This document shows, piece by piece, positions 22,295 to 29,825 of a DNA stretch of 33,563 nucleotides. Position numbers and translations under genes: made by a program. The stretch comes from CAZCZU01 sp964503475 (GTDB taxonomy: Bacteria > Pseudomonadota > Zetaproteobacteria > Mariprofundales > Mariprofundaceae), in assembly GCA_964503475.1 (NCBI GenBank), contig CAZCZU010000029.1:1-33563 (forward strand), given 5' to 3'. The notes beneath the pieces were generated by a model. It was given only the letters and a program-made list of their open reading frames with translations, had not been told where the DNA came from and did not search any database. Position 1 is the stretch's first letter, and the number at the start of each line of letters is the position of its first letter.

Positions 22295-23919
22295 GCTTGA
22301 TCGGCACCGGGATGAGCCTCAAGCCAGTTCCGGTACCACTGCAGCAGCTGTTCCGGTGGCAGGGGATGGGAGATCAGGTACCCCTGGATGGTATCGCATC
22401 CCAGCTGCTGGATTTTCATTTTCTGGGCCTCCGTTTCGATCCCTTCGGCCACGACTTCGAAGCCGAGCTTGTTGCCGATCTCGATAATCAGGCCGACGAG
22501 CACCTCGTTGTCTGCACTCTCCGCCAGAGAACGGATAAAGGACTGGTCAATCTTGAGCTCATCGACCGGCAGCATGCGCAGGTAACTCAGTGATGAGTAG
22601 CCGGTGCCAAAGTCATCGATCGAGATATGCAGGCCGGACTCGCGTAAGCGCTGCAGCATCGGGATAGCGCGGTTCGGCTGGTGCATGATCGCACTTTCGG
22701 TCACTTCGATGGTGATGCGTGCCGGATCGACGTCGTGTTCCCGGCAGAGGGTGAGTGCGTGAGGAATGAGATCATCATCCAGAAGATCGTGGGTGGAGAT
22801 GTTGATCGATACATGCAACGGGATACCCATGGCCTGCCACTCGGCGAGCTGCCGGATGGCCCGGTTGATGACCCAGCGGGTAATTTCGGTGATGATGCCC
22901 GTTTGCTCGGCAAACGAGATGATTTTCTGGATCGGCTCCGAAGGGCCACGTTTGAGGCGAAGCAGCGCCTCCGTGCCGATGACGCGCGAGTCGGGAAGAT
23001 GGACCTTGGGCTGGTAATGCAGCTCGAATTCGTCTTCGGCGATGGCCCTGCGAATGTCGCTGAACAGCCTGATCCGGTCTGCGGCCCGGGATTCGTAGAC
23101 CTGTTCGAATATCGAGTAGGGTTCCAGCTTGCTTCTGGCCGCACTCAGCGCCACACGTGCCCGCTGCAGCAGCAGGTGGGTGTTGTCGCCATGAAAGGGG
23201 AAGGCCGATACACCCATAGTGACGCCGACATCGACCGAAATACCGTCGATCCGGAACGGCATTTCGAGACGAGCGGCAATCTTGCGGATCACGGGACGAA
23301 TGGCCTCTTCGTCAATCTGGTGCAGTAGCAGTCCGAACTCGTCACCGCTGATTTTGAGGGGCGTGATCTCCGGTTGTTCGAGTTGCTGCAGGAGCATGCC
23401 GAATTCGTCGCCGCTGATGCGGGAGATGATGTCGGACTCGCGCAGCAGCGATTTCAGGCGGTTGGCCATCTCGACCAGAATCTTGTCGCCGAATCCGTAA
23501 CCGAAGATCTGGTTGATTTCGGAGAGGCCATCCGGATCGACGACGATCACGGCCATGCCCCAGCCATTACGCCTGGCCAGCTTGATTTCGTGGTCGACCA
23601 GTTCGATGAACAGTTTGCGGCTGGGCAGGCCGGTCAGTTCATCCTGCATCTCATGCAGCTTCTGCTGCTCCTGTGTGATCTGCTGGCGTATCGGCGATGA
23701 GAGCATCGAATAGAGGAGAGGGGTCAGAACGAGGCCGAGAATGAGGGCATCGATCAGGGCCAGGGAGATCGGGCTGAGTGACGAGAGGAAGGGGAATGTG
23801 AACAGGAACATGACGCTTACTTCCGTCACCATGATGGTGGCAGTAATGATTGCGGCCGTTTTCCACGGAGGTCTCCTACCTCGACGGGGATTCCCGCTTG
23901 CCTGAGGCCCTTCCTTCAC
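22291..23919 (-). CDS. Membrane GGDEF-EAL protein with duplicated GGDEF signature
   Basis: A 542-residue cyclic-di-GMP protein with two N-terminal membrane helices (about residues 20-45 and 50-75), a GGDEF domain (about 90-275) and an EAL domain (about 295-530). The EAL domain keeps EALLRL (Glu317), DDFGTGYSS and KIDQSF, so phosphodiesterase activity is likely. The GGDEF signature is SGDEF and occurs twice, at residues 168-173 and 190-195, through an in-frame 66-base tandem duplication (23327-23352 and 23393-23418 on the plus strand). An RxxD inhibitory-site motif (RESD) precedes the first copy. The duplication sits at the active-site hairpin, so cyclase activity is doubtful. The only upstream in-frame start is the GTG at 23919, with weak translation signals. 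Confidence 0.92.
   Translation of the reverse strand: MKEGPQASGNPRRGRRPPWKTAAIITATIMVTEVSVMFLFTFPFLSSLSPISLALIDALILGLVLTPLLYSMLSSPIRQQITQEQQKLHEMQDELTGLPSRKLFIELVDHEIKLARRNGWGMAVIVVDPDGLSEINQIFGYGFGDKILVEMANRLKSLLRESDIISRISGDEFGMLLQQLEQPEITPLKISGDEFGLLLHQIDEEAIRPVIRKIAARLEMPFRIDGISVDVGVTMGVSAFPFHGDNTHLLLQRARVALSAARSKLEPYSIFEQVYESRAADRIRLFSDIRRAIAEDEFELHYQPKVHLPDSRVIGTEALLRLKRGPSEPIQKIISFAEQTGIITEITRWVINRAIRQLAEWQAMGIPLHVSINISTHDLLDDDLIPHALTLCREHDVDPARITIEVTESAIMHQPNRAIPMLQRLRESGLHISIDDFGTGYSSLSYLRMLPVDELKIDQSFIRSLAESADNEVLVGLIIEIGNKLGFEVVAEGIETEAQKMKIQQLGCDTIQGYLISHPLPPEQLLQWYRNWLEAHPGADQA
23327..23418 (-). repeat. 66-base tandem duplication inside the GGDEF-EAL gene
   Basis: Segments 23327-23352 and 23393-23418 differ at only a few positions, lie exactly 66 bases apart, and each encodes ISGDEFG-LL. 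The reading frame is kept. Confidence 0.8.
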
Positions 23920-24012
23920 TCCATCATTCTAGACCGGTTGGCGGACGGGCGGGGGGCAGAAAGACCATAATCAAAGAAAGGTTAGGTGGTTGCGTGTGCG
24001 GAGCCTTGTCAG

Positions 24013-24291
24013 CTAACGGCGGATCTTCTTTTCACGCTCGCGTTTGCTGCTGACGGCAATCCAGACATCCAGTGCCAGGGCGATGCCGATGCTGGCCCAG
24101 AGGTAGACGGGTTCGAGGCCGGTGAATTTGGCGATATGCTCCATGCCGCCGCTTTGCTGGATGAATTTGACGTAAAGCAGCAGGGCCAGAACCAGGTGTC
24201 CGCCAATCAGCAGCAGCAGCGAAACAATCGTCCAGAGACTGCTGATAAGCAGTGTGATATTGGAGCGGCTGCCGGGCGGACGCAGGGCCAT
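24013..24291 (-). CDS. Small two-helix membrane protein
   Basis: A 92-residue protein with two hydrophobic segments, at about residues 15-42 (TIVSLLLLIGGHLVLALLLY) and 60-80 (YLWASIGIALALDVWIAV), and a strongly basic C-terminus (KREREKKIRR). It is not a recognised family. The start lies 2 bases after the bamE stop, so it is co-translated with bamE. The basic tail suggests that both ends face the cytoplasm. Function unknown. Confidence 0.8.
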   Translation of the reverse strand: MALRPPGSRSNITLLISSLWTIVSLLLLIGGHLVLALLLYVKFIQQSGGMEHIAKFTGLEPVYLWASIGIALALDVWIAVSSKREREKKIRR

Positions 24292-24293
24292 AA

Positions 24294-24614
24294 CTACCTC
24301 TTGAATCCGTAGCGGTGAATCGATTTCACCCGCAGGGCGTTGTCATATTCGATATCGACACCACGGGTGAACTTTTCGCCGCTATCATCGTTATCCACCT
24401 CTTCGACATAGTGAACCCGGTTGGGGTGCAGCGGATCCTTGATGGCCGGGGTACCCAGCAGGCTCTCGACCCGGAAACGGGTGTCCCCTTCCTGGATGGC
24501 CCAGACATTGTCGGCTTTCATGACGTTGCCCTGGTGAATCGGGTGGCTCATGCAGCCGGCCAGCGCCAGGGTGGTGGAGAAGAGGAGCAGGGCGAGCAGC
24601 TGTTTCACGCGCAT
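24294..24614 (-). CDS. bamE: BamE/SmpA/OmlA-type outer-membrane lipoprotein
   Basis: A 106-residue lipoprotein with signal peptide and lipobox ending LALAGC. The mature part carries a BamE-like core (RFRVESLLGTPAIKDPLHPNRVHYVEE), in which a helix is followed by a LLGTP turn and strands. BamE is a non-essential subunit of the BAM complex that inserts outer-membrane proteins. The match is to the SmpA/OmlA pattern and is moderately strong; related small lipoproteins share it. GAGGA lies 8 bases before the ATG. The gene overlaps the end of the epimerase gene by 10 bases and is followed after 2 bases by a small membrane protein gene, so all three form one operon. Confidence 0.75.
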   Translation of the reverse strand: MRVKQLLALLLFSTTLALAGCMSHPIHQGNVMKADNVWAIQEGDTRFRVESLLGTPAIKDPLHPNRVHYVEEVDNDDSGEKFTRGVDIEYDNALRVKSIHRYGFKR

Positions 24615-25564
24615 GCTGCGGGTCCTCTGTGCTGTTTCTCCAGCAGGGCGACATAGTCGGCAATGCCCTCTTCCAGCGTCCATTGCGGCTGCCAGTTCAG
24701 CAGGGCTTTCGTTTCGCTCAGGTCTGCTTCGGTATGCATCTGGTAGAAACTGAACGGATTGTCGAAATACTCAACCTCCAGCGTCTGCTTGAGCTGGTGG
24801 CCGAGATTCTCGACGATATCGTTGAAGGTTCGCGCCTTGCCCGAGCCGACATTGCACACGCCGCATTCCGTGGCCTGCAGGGCCGCCAGGTTGGCATCGA
24901 CAACATCGCGAATGTAGACGAAGTCGCGTTTCTGTTCGCCATACTTGAACAGGCGCGGCTGTTCGCCTGCCTTGATGCGATCATAGAGCTGCAGGATCAT
25001 CGAGGCGGTTTTGTTGCCGTCTTTCTCGTTCTTGTGATGCTCGCCGGGCCCGTAGACGTTGAAGTAGCGCAGGCCGACGATCGGCGCCGGGTGGCGTCCG
25101 TACCAGCGCCTGGCAACCCGGTCCATGGCCAGCTTGGAAAAGCCGTAGATGTTCTCCGGCTCCTCACCGTGGCCGATGCGATTCGGGGCCGGCGAGTTGC
25201 CGTAGGTGCCGGCCGAGGATGCGTAGACCACACGCGTCCCGGAAAAGCTGCTGGCCTCCAGGATGCGGGCAAAGGCATTGGTGTTCACATCGACCATCAG
25301 GAACTGATCCATGATGGTGGTGTCGGTGATGGCGGCCTGGTGCATCACGGCGGAAAAACCACCGTCGGCGATCTCCTCCAGCAGTTCGGGATCGTCGCAC
25401 TCGGCTGCTCGCACCTCGCAATCGACATCAATCAGGTTGCGCCAGTCGCCGGAGGAGAAGTCGTCGGCGATGATAACCTCCGTGTCGGCGCGCTGGCTCA
25501 GCGTTGCGGCCAGGTTGGCACCGATAAAACCGGCACCGCCGGTGATCAGAATACGTTCAGACAT
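24605..25564 (-). CDS. hldD: ADP-L-glycero-D-manno-heptose-6-epimerase
   Basis: A 319-residue short-chain dehydrogenase-type nucleotide-sugar epimerase. It has the Rossmann glycine motif TGGAGFIGANL at the N-terminus, SSAGTYG and the catalytic YGFSK, and the diagnostic YFNVYGPGEHHK. These match HldD (RfaD), which makes the L-glycero-heptose precursor of lipopolysaccharide core. A C-terminal region FSFYQMHTEADLS fits the family. AAAGGAAA is 4-5 bases before the ATG. Downstream bamE overlaps its stop codon, linking two outer-membrane functions in one operon. UDP-glucose 4-epimerase is the main alternative but fits the motifs less well. Confidence 0.93.
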   Translation of the reverse strand: MSERILITGGAGFIGANLAATLSQRADTEVIIADDFSSGDWRNLIDVDCEVRAAECDDPELLEEIADGGFSAVMHQAAITDTTIMDQFLMVDVNTNAFARILEASSFSGTRVVYASSAGTYGNSPAPNRIGHGEEPENIYGFSKLAMDRVARRWYGRHPAPIVGLRYFNVYGPGEHHKNEKDGNKTASMILQLYDRIKAGEQPRLFKYGEQKRDFVYIRDVVDANLAALQATECGVCNVGSGKARTFNDIVENLGHQLKQTLEVEYFDNPFSFYQMHTEADLSETKALLNWQPQWTLEEGIADYVALLEKQHRGPAACA

Positions 25565-25576
25565 GGGTTTCCTTTC

Positions 25577-25981
25577 TCAGACATTGGCACCTTTCCACTG
25601 CAGCTGCAAACGCTCCAGTGCATGGACGGTGGCCTGATTGCAGATGGGGTAGCCGGCGCGCGCATTGATCTTCTGCATGATCGCCTCGGCAGGCTGTGTG
25701 CGCACATCATGATCACTCAGCCCCGTTTCAGCCATCAGGCGGGCAATCCAGCTGCCCAGCCCCGGCAGGGCATGGATGCGGACGATACGAATCAGTTCGT
25801 CGCAGCGCTCGGGGGTGATCTGGCCGCCGGTGGCTTCCGAAAGCACCTGCGGGTTTTCCTCGGCCAGCGAGTTGATCGGCCGGCACAGCAGCTTCAGAAC
25901 CACCCACTCGCTTTCGCTGAGGAAATCACGATCCTCATGCAGCGGGAAGGCACCGGGAAGCGATTTTACGCCGGTATTCAT
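25577..25981 (-). CDS. Hypothetical protein with helix-hairpin-helix-like region
   Basis: A 134-residue soluble protein. The middle contains ALPGLGSWIARLMAETGL, which looks like a helix-hairpin-helix turn as found in DNA-binding or DUF4332-like domains, followed by a second helical unit. I do not recognise a family with certainty. Its ATG overlaps the stop of the pentapeptide-repeat gene in an ATGA, so the two are coupled. The epimerase gene starts 12 bases downstream, in the same direction. Function unknown; nucleic-acid contact is inference from the hairpin only. Confidence 0.78.
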   Translation of the reverse strand: MNTGVKSLPGAFPLHEDRDFLSESEWVVLKLLCRPINSLAEENPQVLSEATGGQITPERCDELIRIVRIHALPGLGSWIARLMAETGLSDHDVRTQPAEAIMQKINARAGYPICNQATVHALERLQLQWKGANV

Positions 25982-26337
25982 TCGCTGTAAGCGGTCGGGC
26001 CGGCAATGTAGGCACCCTTCAGGGCCCACTTGCGGATACGGGAAAGAACGCGGTTGGAGCCGGTCAGGTTGGCGCGGCGCAGGCGAGCGCCGGTCAGGTC
26101 GGCCTTGAAGAGATCGGCCTGTTGCAGGTCAGCGCCACGCAGGTCGGCTTTGGTCAGGTCGCATTCGCGCAGGTTGGCGCGGGTCAGCCGGGTGTTGCGC
26201 AGATTGGCACCGGAGAGCTTGCATCCGGCCAGGTTGGCGCGGGCAAGATCCTGCCCGGAGAGATCGATGCCGGAGAGATCCTCGCCCTGAACGGCTCGTC
26301 CCTCCTTGATGGCTTTCAACAGCTCTTCCGCCTTCAT
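25978..26337 (-). CDS. Pentapeptide-repeat protein
   Basis: A 119-residue protein built mostly of A(D/N)LXX pentapeptides between residues 20 and 93 (for example DLSGIDLSGQDLARANL). This gives roughly fourteen repeats, enough for about three and a half coils of a right-handed beta-helix. The N-terminal helix (MKAEELLKAIKEGRA) and a C-terminal cap of about 25 residues flank the repeats. Some pentapeptide proteins mimic DNA and protect gyrase, but most have no known role. The stop overlaps the start of the next gene (ATGA). It is the first gene of a run towards hldD and bamE. Confidence 0.92.
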   Translation of the reverse strand: MKAEELLKAIKEGRAVQGEDLSGIDLSGQDLARANLAGCKLSGANLRNTRLTRANLRECDLTKADLRGADLQQADLFKADLTGARLRRANLTGSNRVLSRIRKWALKGAYIAGPTAYSE

Positions 26338-26554
26338 GATCCCTCCATTTTCCCTGCGTGATCAAATCGTTGAATTCGCGATAGTACGTCTAATCGACAA
26401 CAGCGCAAGCGCATGGCTGTGTAAGATTTGCGCACGGGTTGCGACTACCCCGGCATGAGGTGCTGGCAGGCACGCTCATGGGATGGCCGCTTGCCGAAGC
26501 TATGGCGGCAGGCCACGATTTCGACAGGGCATGGAATGCCTACAGGGGGAAACG

Positions 26555-27517
26555 ATGCGGGATACCCGATCCTTGCTGGACAGCGTCAGCTTTCCGGCCA
26601 TTCGACGCGGCAAGCTTACGACACTGCAGCTGAATCTCGGCTACCGATGCAATCAGAGCTGTGTACATTGCCATGTGGGCGCTTCCCCCAGGCGGGATGA
26701 GATGATGACGCGTCAGACCATGGATCAGGTTCTCGCCTTTCTGAAACAGAGCGAGGTCGAACATATCGATCTCACGGGTGGTGCGCCGGAGATGAATCCG
26801 CATTTTCGCGCCTTCGTGGGCGAGTTGCGTGCCATGGGGCTCAAGGTCACCGATCGTTGTAACCTCACCATTCTGCAGGAGCCAGGGCAGGAGGGGCTTG
26901 CCCGTTTTCTGGCCGATAAGCAGGTGGCGGTGATTGCATCGTTGCCCTGTTATCTTGAATCGAACGTCGATGCCCAGCGTGGTCAGGGCGTGTTCGAAGC
27001 CAGTCTGGCCGGCCTGCGGCAACTCAACAGTCTTGGCTATGGCGTTGATGGAAGCGGTCTTGAGCTGAACCTGGTCTACAACCCGCAGGGGGCAAGCCTG
27101 CCGCCGGCCCAGGAAGCGCTGGAGGCTGCCTATAAAAAAGAGCTGGCCGAGCGCTATGGCATCCGTTTCAACCATCTGTTCACCATCACCAATATGCCGA
27201 TCCGCCGTTTTGGCAGCCTGCTGCTTTCCCGCGGCGAGTTTGAGCCCTATATGCAATTGCTTAAGGATGCCTATCGGCCGGAGAATCTCGACGGCGTGAT
27301 GTGTCGCAGCCTGATCAGCGTCGACTGGCAGGGCTATCTGTACGACTGCGATTTCAACCAGATGCTCGATCTGCCCCTGCGGGCTGCAGGCAGGCCGCAG
27401 CTGCATATCGGTGAACTTGCTGCAGTGGTGGTCGAGGATTTGCCGATTGCGGTGCTGGATCACTGTTACGGCTGTACGGCGGGGCAGGGTTCAAGCTGTG
27501 GCGGGGCACTCGAATAG
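26555..27517 (+). CDS. arsS: ArsS-type radical SAM protein
   Basis: A 320-residue radical SAM enzyme. The [4Fe-4S]/SAM motif is CNQSCVHCH, close to the N-terminus. The family pattern is strong: FPAIRRGKLTTLQLNLGYRC, LTGGAPEMNPHFR, DRCNLTILQEPGQE, SVDWQGYLYDCDFNQML and the cysteine-rich ending YGCTAGQGSSCGGALE. This matches the ArsS family, proposed to act in arsenosugar synthesis; some relatives are selenoproteins, but no in-frame TGA is present here. AGGGGGA is 4 bases before the ATG at 26555; in-frame ATGs at 26531 and 26483 are weaker. No arsenite methyltransferase (ArsM) was recognised nearby, so an arsenic role is not confirmed by context. Confidence 0.93.
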   Translation: MRDTRSLLDSVSFPAIRRGKLTTLQLNLGYRCNQSCVHCHVGASPRRDEMMTRQTMDQVLAFLKQSEVEHIDLTGGAPEMNPHFRAFVGELRAMGLKVTDRCNLTILQEPGQEGLARFLADKQVAVIASLPCYLESNVDAQRGQGVFEASLAGLRQLNSLGYGVDGSGLELNLVYNPQGASLPPAQEALEAAYKKELAERYGIRFNHLFTITNMPIRRFGSLLLSRGEFEPYMQLLKDAYRPENLDGVMCRSLISVDWQGYLYDCDFNQMLDLPLRAAGRPQLHIGELAAVVVEDLPIAVLDHCYGCTAGQGSSCGGALE

Positions 27518-27617
27518 GCATATGCTCGATGACTTGTAAGAAAACGGGATGGGGGTCGACTGATGGCCTGATTTTCCGGTACCGACCGGTGATCAGATAG
27601 ACATCAGGAGGTCTGAT

Positions 27618-27761
27618 ATGAACAAGATAATGCTTACAATGATAACGGTTGCGCTGGCAACTGCACTGGGCGGTTGTGCTGCCTCTGCGGATAGTATGAA
27701 AATGGAAAAGGGTGCCATGCACGATGCTGGCATGATGAAAGAGAAGGGGACGATGCAGTAA
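27618..27761 (+). CDS. Tiny Met-rich lipoprotein
   Basis: A 47-residue peptide. Residues 1-20 form a lipoprotein signal ending LGGC with Cys20, and the mature part of 28 residues is rich in Met, Lys and Glu with one His (SMKMEKGAMHDAGMMKEKGTM). A perfect AGGAGG lies 6 bases before the ATG, and a stem-loop follows the stop. Small secreted Met-rich proteins are sometimes copper or metal binders, so a periplasmic metal role is possible but inferred. The strong ribosome site, signal peptide and clean stop make it a likely real gene despite its size. Confidence 0.8.
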   Translation: MNKIMLTMITVALATALGGCAASADSMKMEKGAMHDAGMMKEKGTMQ

Positions 27762-27786
27762 CAGAAGGGGGCTTTCCCAAAGGAAT

Positions 27787-27812
27787 GCGGGGGATGCTGT
27801 TGCATCCCCCGC
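27787..27812 (+). terminator. Strong hairpin after the Met-rich lipoprotein gene
   Basis: Perfect 11-base arms GCGGGGGATGC and GCATCCCCCGC around loop TGTT. There is no T tract after it, so it may stabilise the transcript end rather than terminate by itself. Confidence 0.55.
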
Positions 27813-27917
27813 TAACGATCACGCGTATTCGTTGGCGCTATACAAATCTTCCCCCCGTTGCTAGAAGTAGTGCGCCAATCAGGGGTTGATTGCCTGCAGG
27901 AGTCACGGAGGGCGGAT

Positions 27918-28637
27918 ATGGAGAAGGGGGGATTCGACGATCAGTACATGCGTAACCTGCTGCGTGCCTTTACCCATGATCTGCGTAACCCGCTGGTAAA
28001 CATGCAGGCGCTCACTTTCCAGATGCAGGATGCTCTTGGCGAGTTGCATGGCGAATGCGGTGCGGGTGCAGCGATGCAGGAGATGGATGAATCGCTGACG
28101 ATGATGGCGGCATCGGTCGAGCGCATGAATGCCCTGATTCAGGGGGCCTATGAACTGAGCCGGGCGATGTTCGAGGCGCCGGAGTGCTCCCGGATCGAGC
28201 TGGCGACACTGGTTGCGGCTGAGTTGCAGCAACGCCAGGGCGCGTTGCGGGAAAAAAACATCCGGGTCCGGGCCGACAATCTGCCAGGCCTTTGGGGCGA
28301 TGAAGCGGCCCTTCGGCGTATTGTGACGGAACTGCTCGACAATGCGATCCGTTATGTCCCTGAGGTGGGTGGCGAGATTGTATGTTCTGTCCGGCAGCGA
28401 GACGGAATGGATTGCCTGCTGCTGGAGGATAATGGTCCGGGTGTGGCCGAAGCGAGCCGGCCCGGCATGTTCGATCCCTTTTTTACAACCGAATCGGGAC
28501 GCCGCGGATTGGGCCTGGCCATGGTGCAGGCACTGGCACGGGCCCATGGCGGACATGCCTGGTACGAAGCGGGGCACGGGCAGGGTGCCGTGGTGTATGT
28601 CGGTCTGCCATGCAGGAGGGAAGAGGGCCGGGCATAA
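27918..28637 (+). CDS. Cytoplasmic histidine kinase without a sensor domain
   Basis: A 239-residue kinase consisting only of a dimerisation/phosphoacceptor part and an ATPase domain. The H-box is FTHDLRNPL with His20; the N-box is ELLDNAIRY, G1 is EDNGPGV, the F-box is DPFFTTE and G2 is GLGLAMVQ. There is no membrane helix, PAS, GAF or receiver domain. Input must come from a partner protein. GGAGG lies 6 bases before the ATG at 27918. No response-regulator gene is next to it, so it is an orphan kinase in this window. Whether it works with the upstream Met-rich lipoprotein gene is unknown. Confidence 0.9.
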   Translation: MEKGGFDDQYMRNLLRAFTHDLRNPLVNMQALTFQMQDALGELHGECGAGAAMQEMDESLTMMAASVERMNALIQGAYELSRAMFEAPECSRIELATLVAAELQQRQGALREKNIRVRADNLPGLWGDEAALRRIVTELLDNAIRYVPEVGGEIVCSVRQRDGMDCLLLEDNGPGVAEASRPGMFDPFFTTESGRRGLGLAMVQALARAHGGHAWYEAGHGQGAVVYVGLPCRREEGRA

Positions 28638-28725
28638 ACAGGAAAACGACTACAAATCTTCTTGCGATGGCATCGGGCGGGCGTCAGGGTGGGCTGCGCA
28701 ATTGAGCCGGAGGTATCTTGAACTC

Positions 28726-29205
28726 ATGAAAATCGCAAAGAACACGGTCGTGACATTCGACTACAAGCTGACCAACGATGCAGGCGAGGTGCTCGATACC
28801 TCCGAGGGCGCAGCACCGCTCGACTACCTGCACGGAGCCGAGAATATCGTGCCTGGTCTTGAGAAGGCACTGGAGGGCAAGTCTGTTGGCGATCAGCTGA
28901 ATGTCTCCGTGTCGCCGGAAGAGGGTTACGGCCCGCGTGACGAGGAGCTGATTCAGGCTGTGCCGCGTGAAATGTTCCAGGGCGTGGACGAACTGGAAGT
29001 CGGCATGCAGTTCCAGGCTGAAAGCGAGCACGGCGTGCATGTGGTCCGCATCGCTTCCGTCAATGGTGACGAGGTGACCGTTGATGCCAATCATCCGCTG
29101 GCGGGCGAAACGCTGCATTTTGACGTGACCGTGCGCGGTGTGCGCGAAGCGAGCGGTGAAGAGCTTGAACATGGCCATGTTCATGCCGAAGGTCACTGCC
29201 ACTAA
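28726..29205 (+). CDS. slyD: FKBP-type peptidyl-prolyl isomerase, SlyD-like
   Basis: A 159-residue FKBP-type prolyl isomerase. The FKBP part (residues 1-70 and 120-145) encloses the insert-in-flap chaperone segment, as in SlyD. Motifs include VVTFDYKLTNDAGEVLDTS, PLDYLHGAENIVPGLEKALEG and VSPEEGYGPRDEELI. The tail HGHVHAEGHCH is a short His-rich metal-binding end, shorter than the one in E. coli SlyD. SlyD helps protein folding and supplies nickel in some bacteria. A GGAGG lies 12 bases before the ATG, somewhat distant. It is followed by a bidirectional terminator shared with the convergent hemerythrin gene. Confidence 0.94.
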   Translation: MKIAKNTVVTFDYKLTNDAGEVLDTSEGAAPLDYLHGAENIVPGLEKALEGKSVGDQLNVSVSPEEGYGPRDEELIQAVPREMFQGVDELEVGMQFQAESEHGVHVVRIASVNGDEVTVDANHPLAGETLHFDVTVRGVREASGEELEHGHVHAEGHCH

Positions 29206-29237
29206 GCTGCCTCTTTCGAACCGGACAGAGGGATAAC

Positions 29238-29273
29238 AAAAAAAGGCCGCGACATCTGTCGCGGCCTTTTTTA
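29238..29273. terminator. Bidirectional terminator between slyD and the hemerythrin gene
   Basis: AAAAAAGGCCGCGACA pairs with TGTCGCGGCCTTTTTT around a 3-base loop. Both strands give a hairpin followed by a T run, fitting two convergent genes. Confidence 0.95.
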
Positions 29274-29299
29274 ATGGATGTTCTGAAGCCTGAAGCGGT

Positions 29300-29695
29300 T
29301 TACTTGATGCACGCCTTCAGGTTGGTGTCGATCTTCAGGATGTGGTTGGTCAGCCAGCTGAGCAGGAAGCCGTGCAGCTTCTGCAGCAGATCCTCGGAGA
29401 CGCCTTCGATCTCGAAACGCTCACGGAAATAGGTGTAGGCGTCCAGCAGTTTGGCATGTTGCTCTTTGTTCTTGTCCGCGATCGGGCACTTGTTCTGGCG
29501 CATGCAGATCTCTTCGTAGCAGAAGTGACTGCGGGTGTAGAGGCCAAGGTTGTCCAGGAAGCGCTTCATGTAGGCATCACTGGCGCCCGATTTAATGTGG
29601 TCTTCAAGATCGGCAAGATACTGAAACAGCTGCTTATGCTGCTTGTCGATCTCGTTATCGCCAGTCGAATACTCGTCACTCCAGGTCAGGAACAT
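29300..29695 (-). CDS. Bacteriohemerythrin with one iron ligand replaced
   Basis: A 131-residue single-domain hemerythrin, which binds O2 at a di-iron centre. Expected ligands are visible as His20 (DKQH), His57 and Glu61 (HFCYEE), His80, His118 (NHI) and Asp123. The usual HxxxH in the third helix reads NKEQH, so the first histidine is Asn76. Such a change may alter the iron centre or O2 binding. GGAGG lies 8 bases before the ATG. Hemerythrins are common in microaerophiles for O2 storage or sensing. It is a single-gene unit with its own promoter candidate. Confidence 0.93.
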   Translation of the reverse strand: MFLTWSDEYSTGDNEIDKQHKQLFQYLADLEDHIKSGASDAYMKRFLDNLGLYTRSHFCYEEICMRQNKCPIADKNKEQHAKLLDAYTYFRERFEIEGVSEDLLQKLHGFLLSWLTNHILKIDTNLKACIK

Positions 29696-29719
29696 CTCAA
29701 GAACCTCCGTAAGTGACGA

Positions 29720-29748
29720 AATTTAGGAGCTATGGCATCAAGTTACAA
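29720..29748 (-). promoter_or_regulatory. Candidate promoter of the hemerythrin gene
   Basis: On the minus strand, TTGTAA (29743-29748), a 17-base spacer and TAAATT (29720-29725) lie 25 bases upstream of the ATG. Each box matches its consensus at 4 of 6 bases. Confidence 0.45.
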
Positions 29749-29825
29749 GGGAAAACTGCCGCATACTATCGTTTGTGTTGCTGGACAAACACGGATTCGG
29801 AAACGGGGTTCAGGCAAAGGTGTAT

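Noticed and set aside
24629..25990. Open frame of 453 codons antisense to hldD and its upstream neighbour
   Set aside because: It spans two well-supported genes and shows no conserved features.
26439..26633. Small frame upstream of and overlapping the ArsS gene
   Set aside because: It starts at TTG without a ribosome site and runs out of frame into the ArsS gene; no homology is recognisable.
27593..27805. Minus-strand open frame across the Met-rich lipoprotein gene
   Set aside because: The plus strand has a perfect ribosome site, lipobox and hairpin; the minus frame has none.
27841..28661. Eleven-base match TACAAATCTTC before the histidine kinase gene and before slyD
   Set aside because: Too short for a repeat family and not placed consistently relative to the genes.
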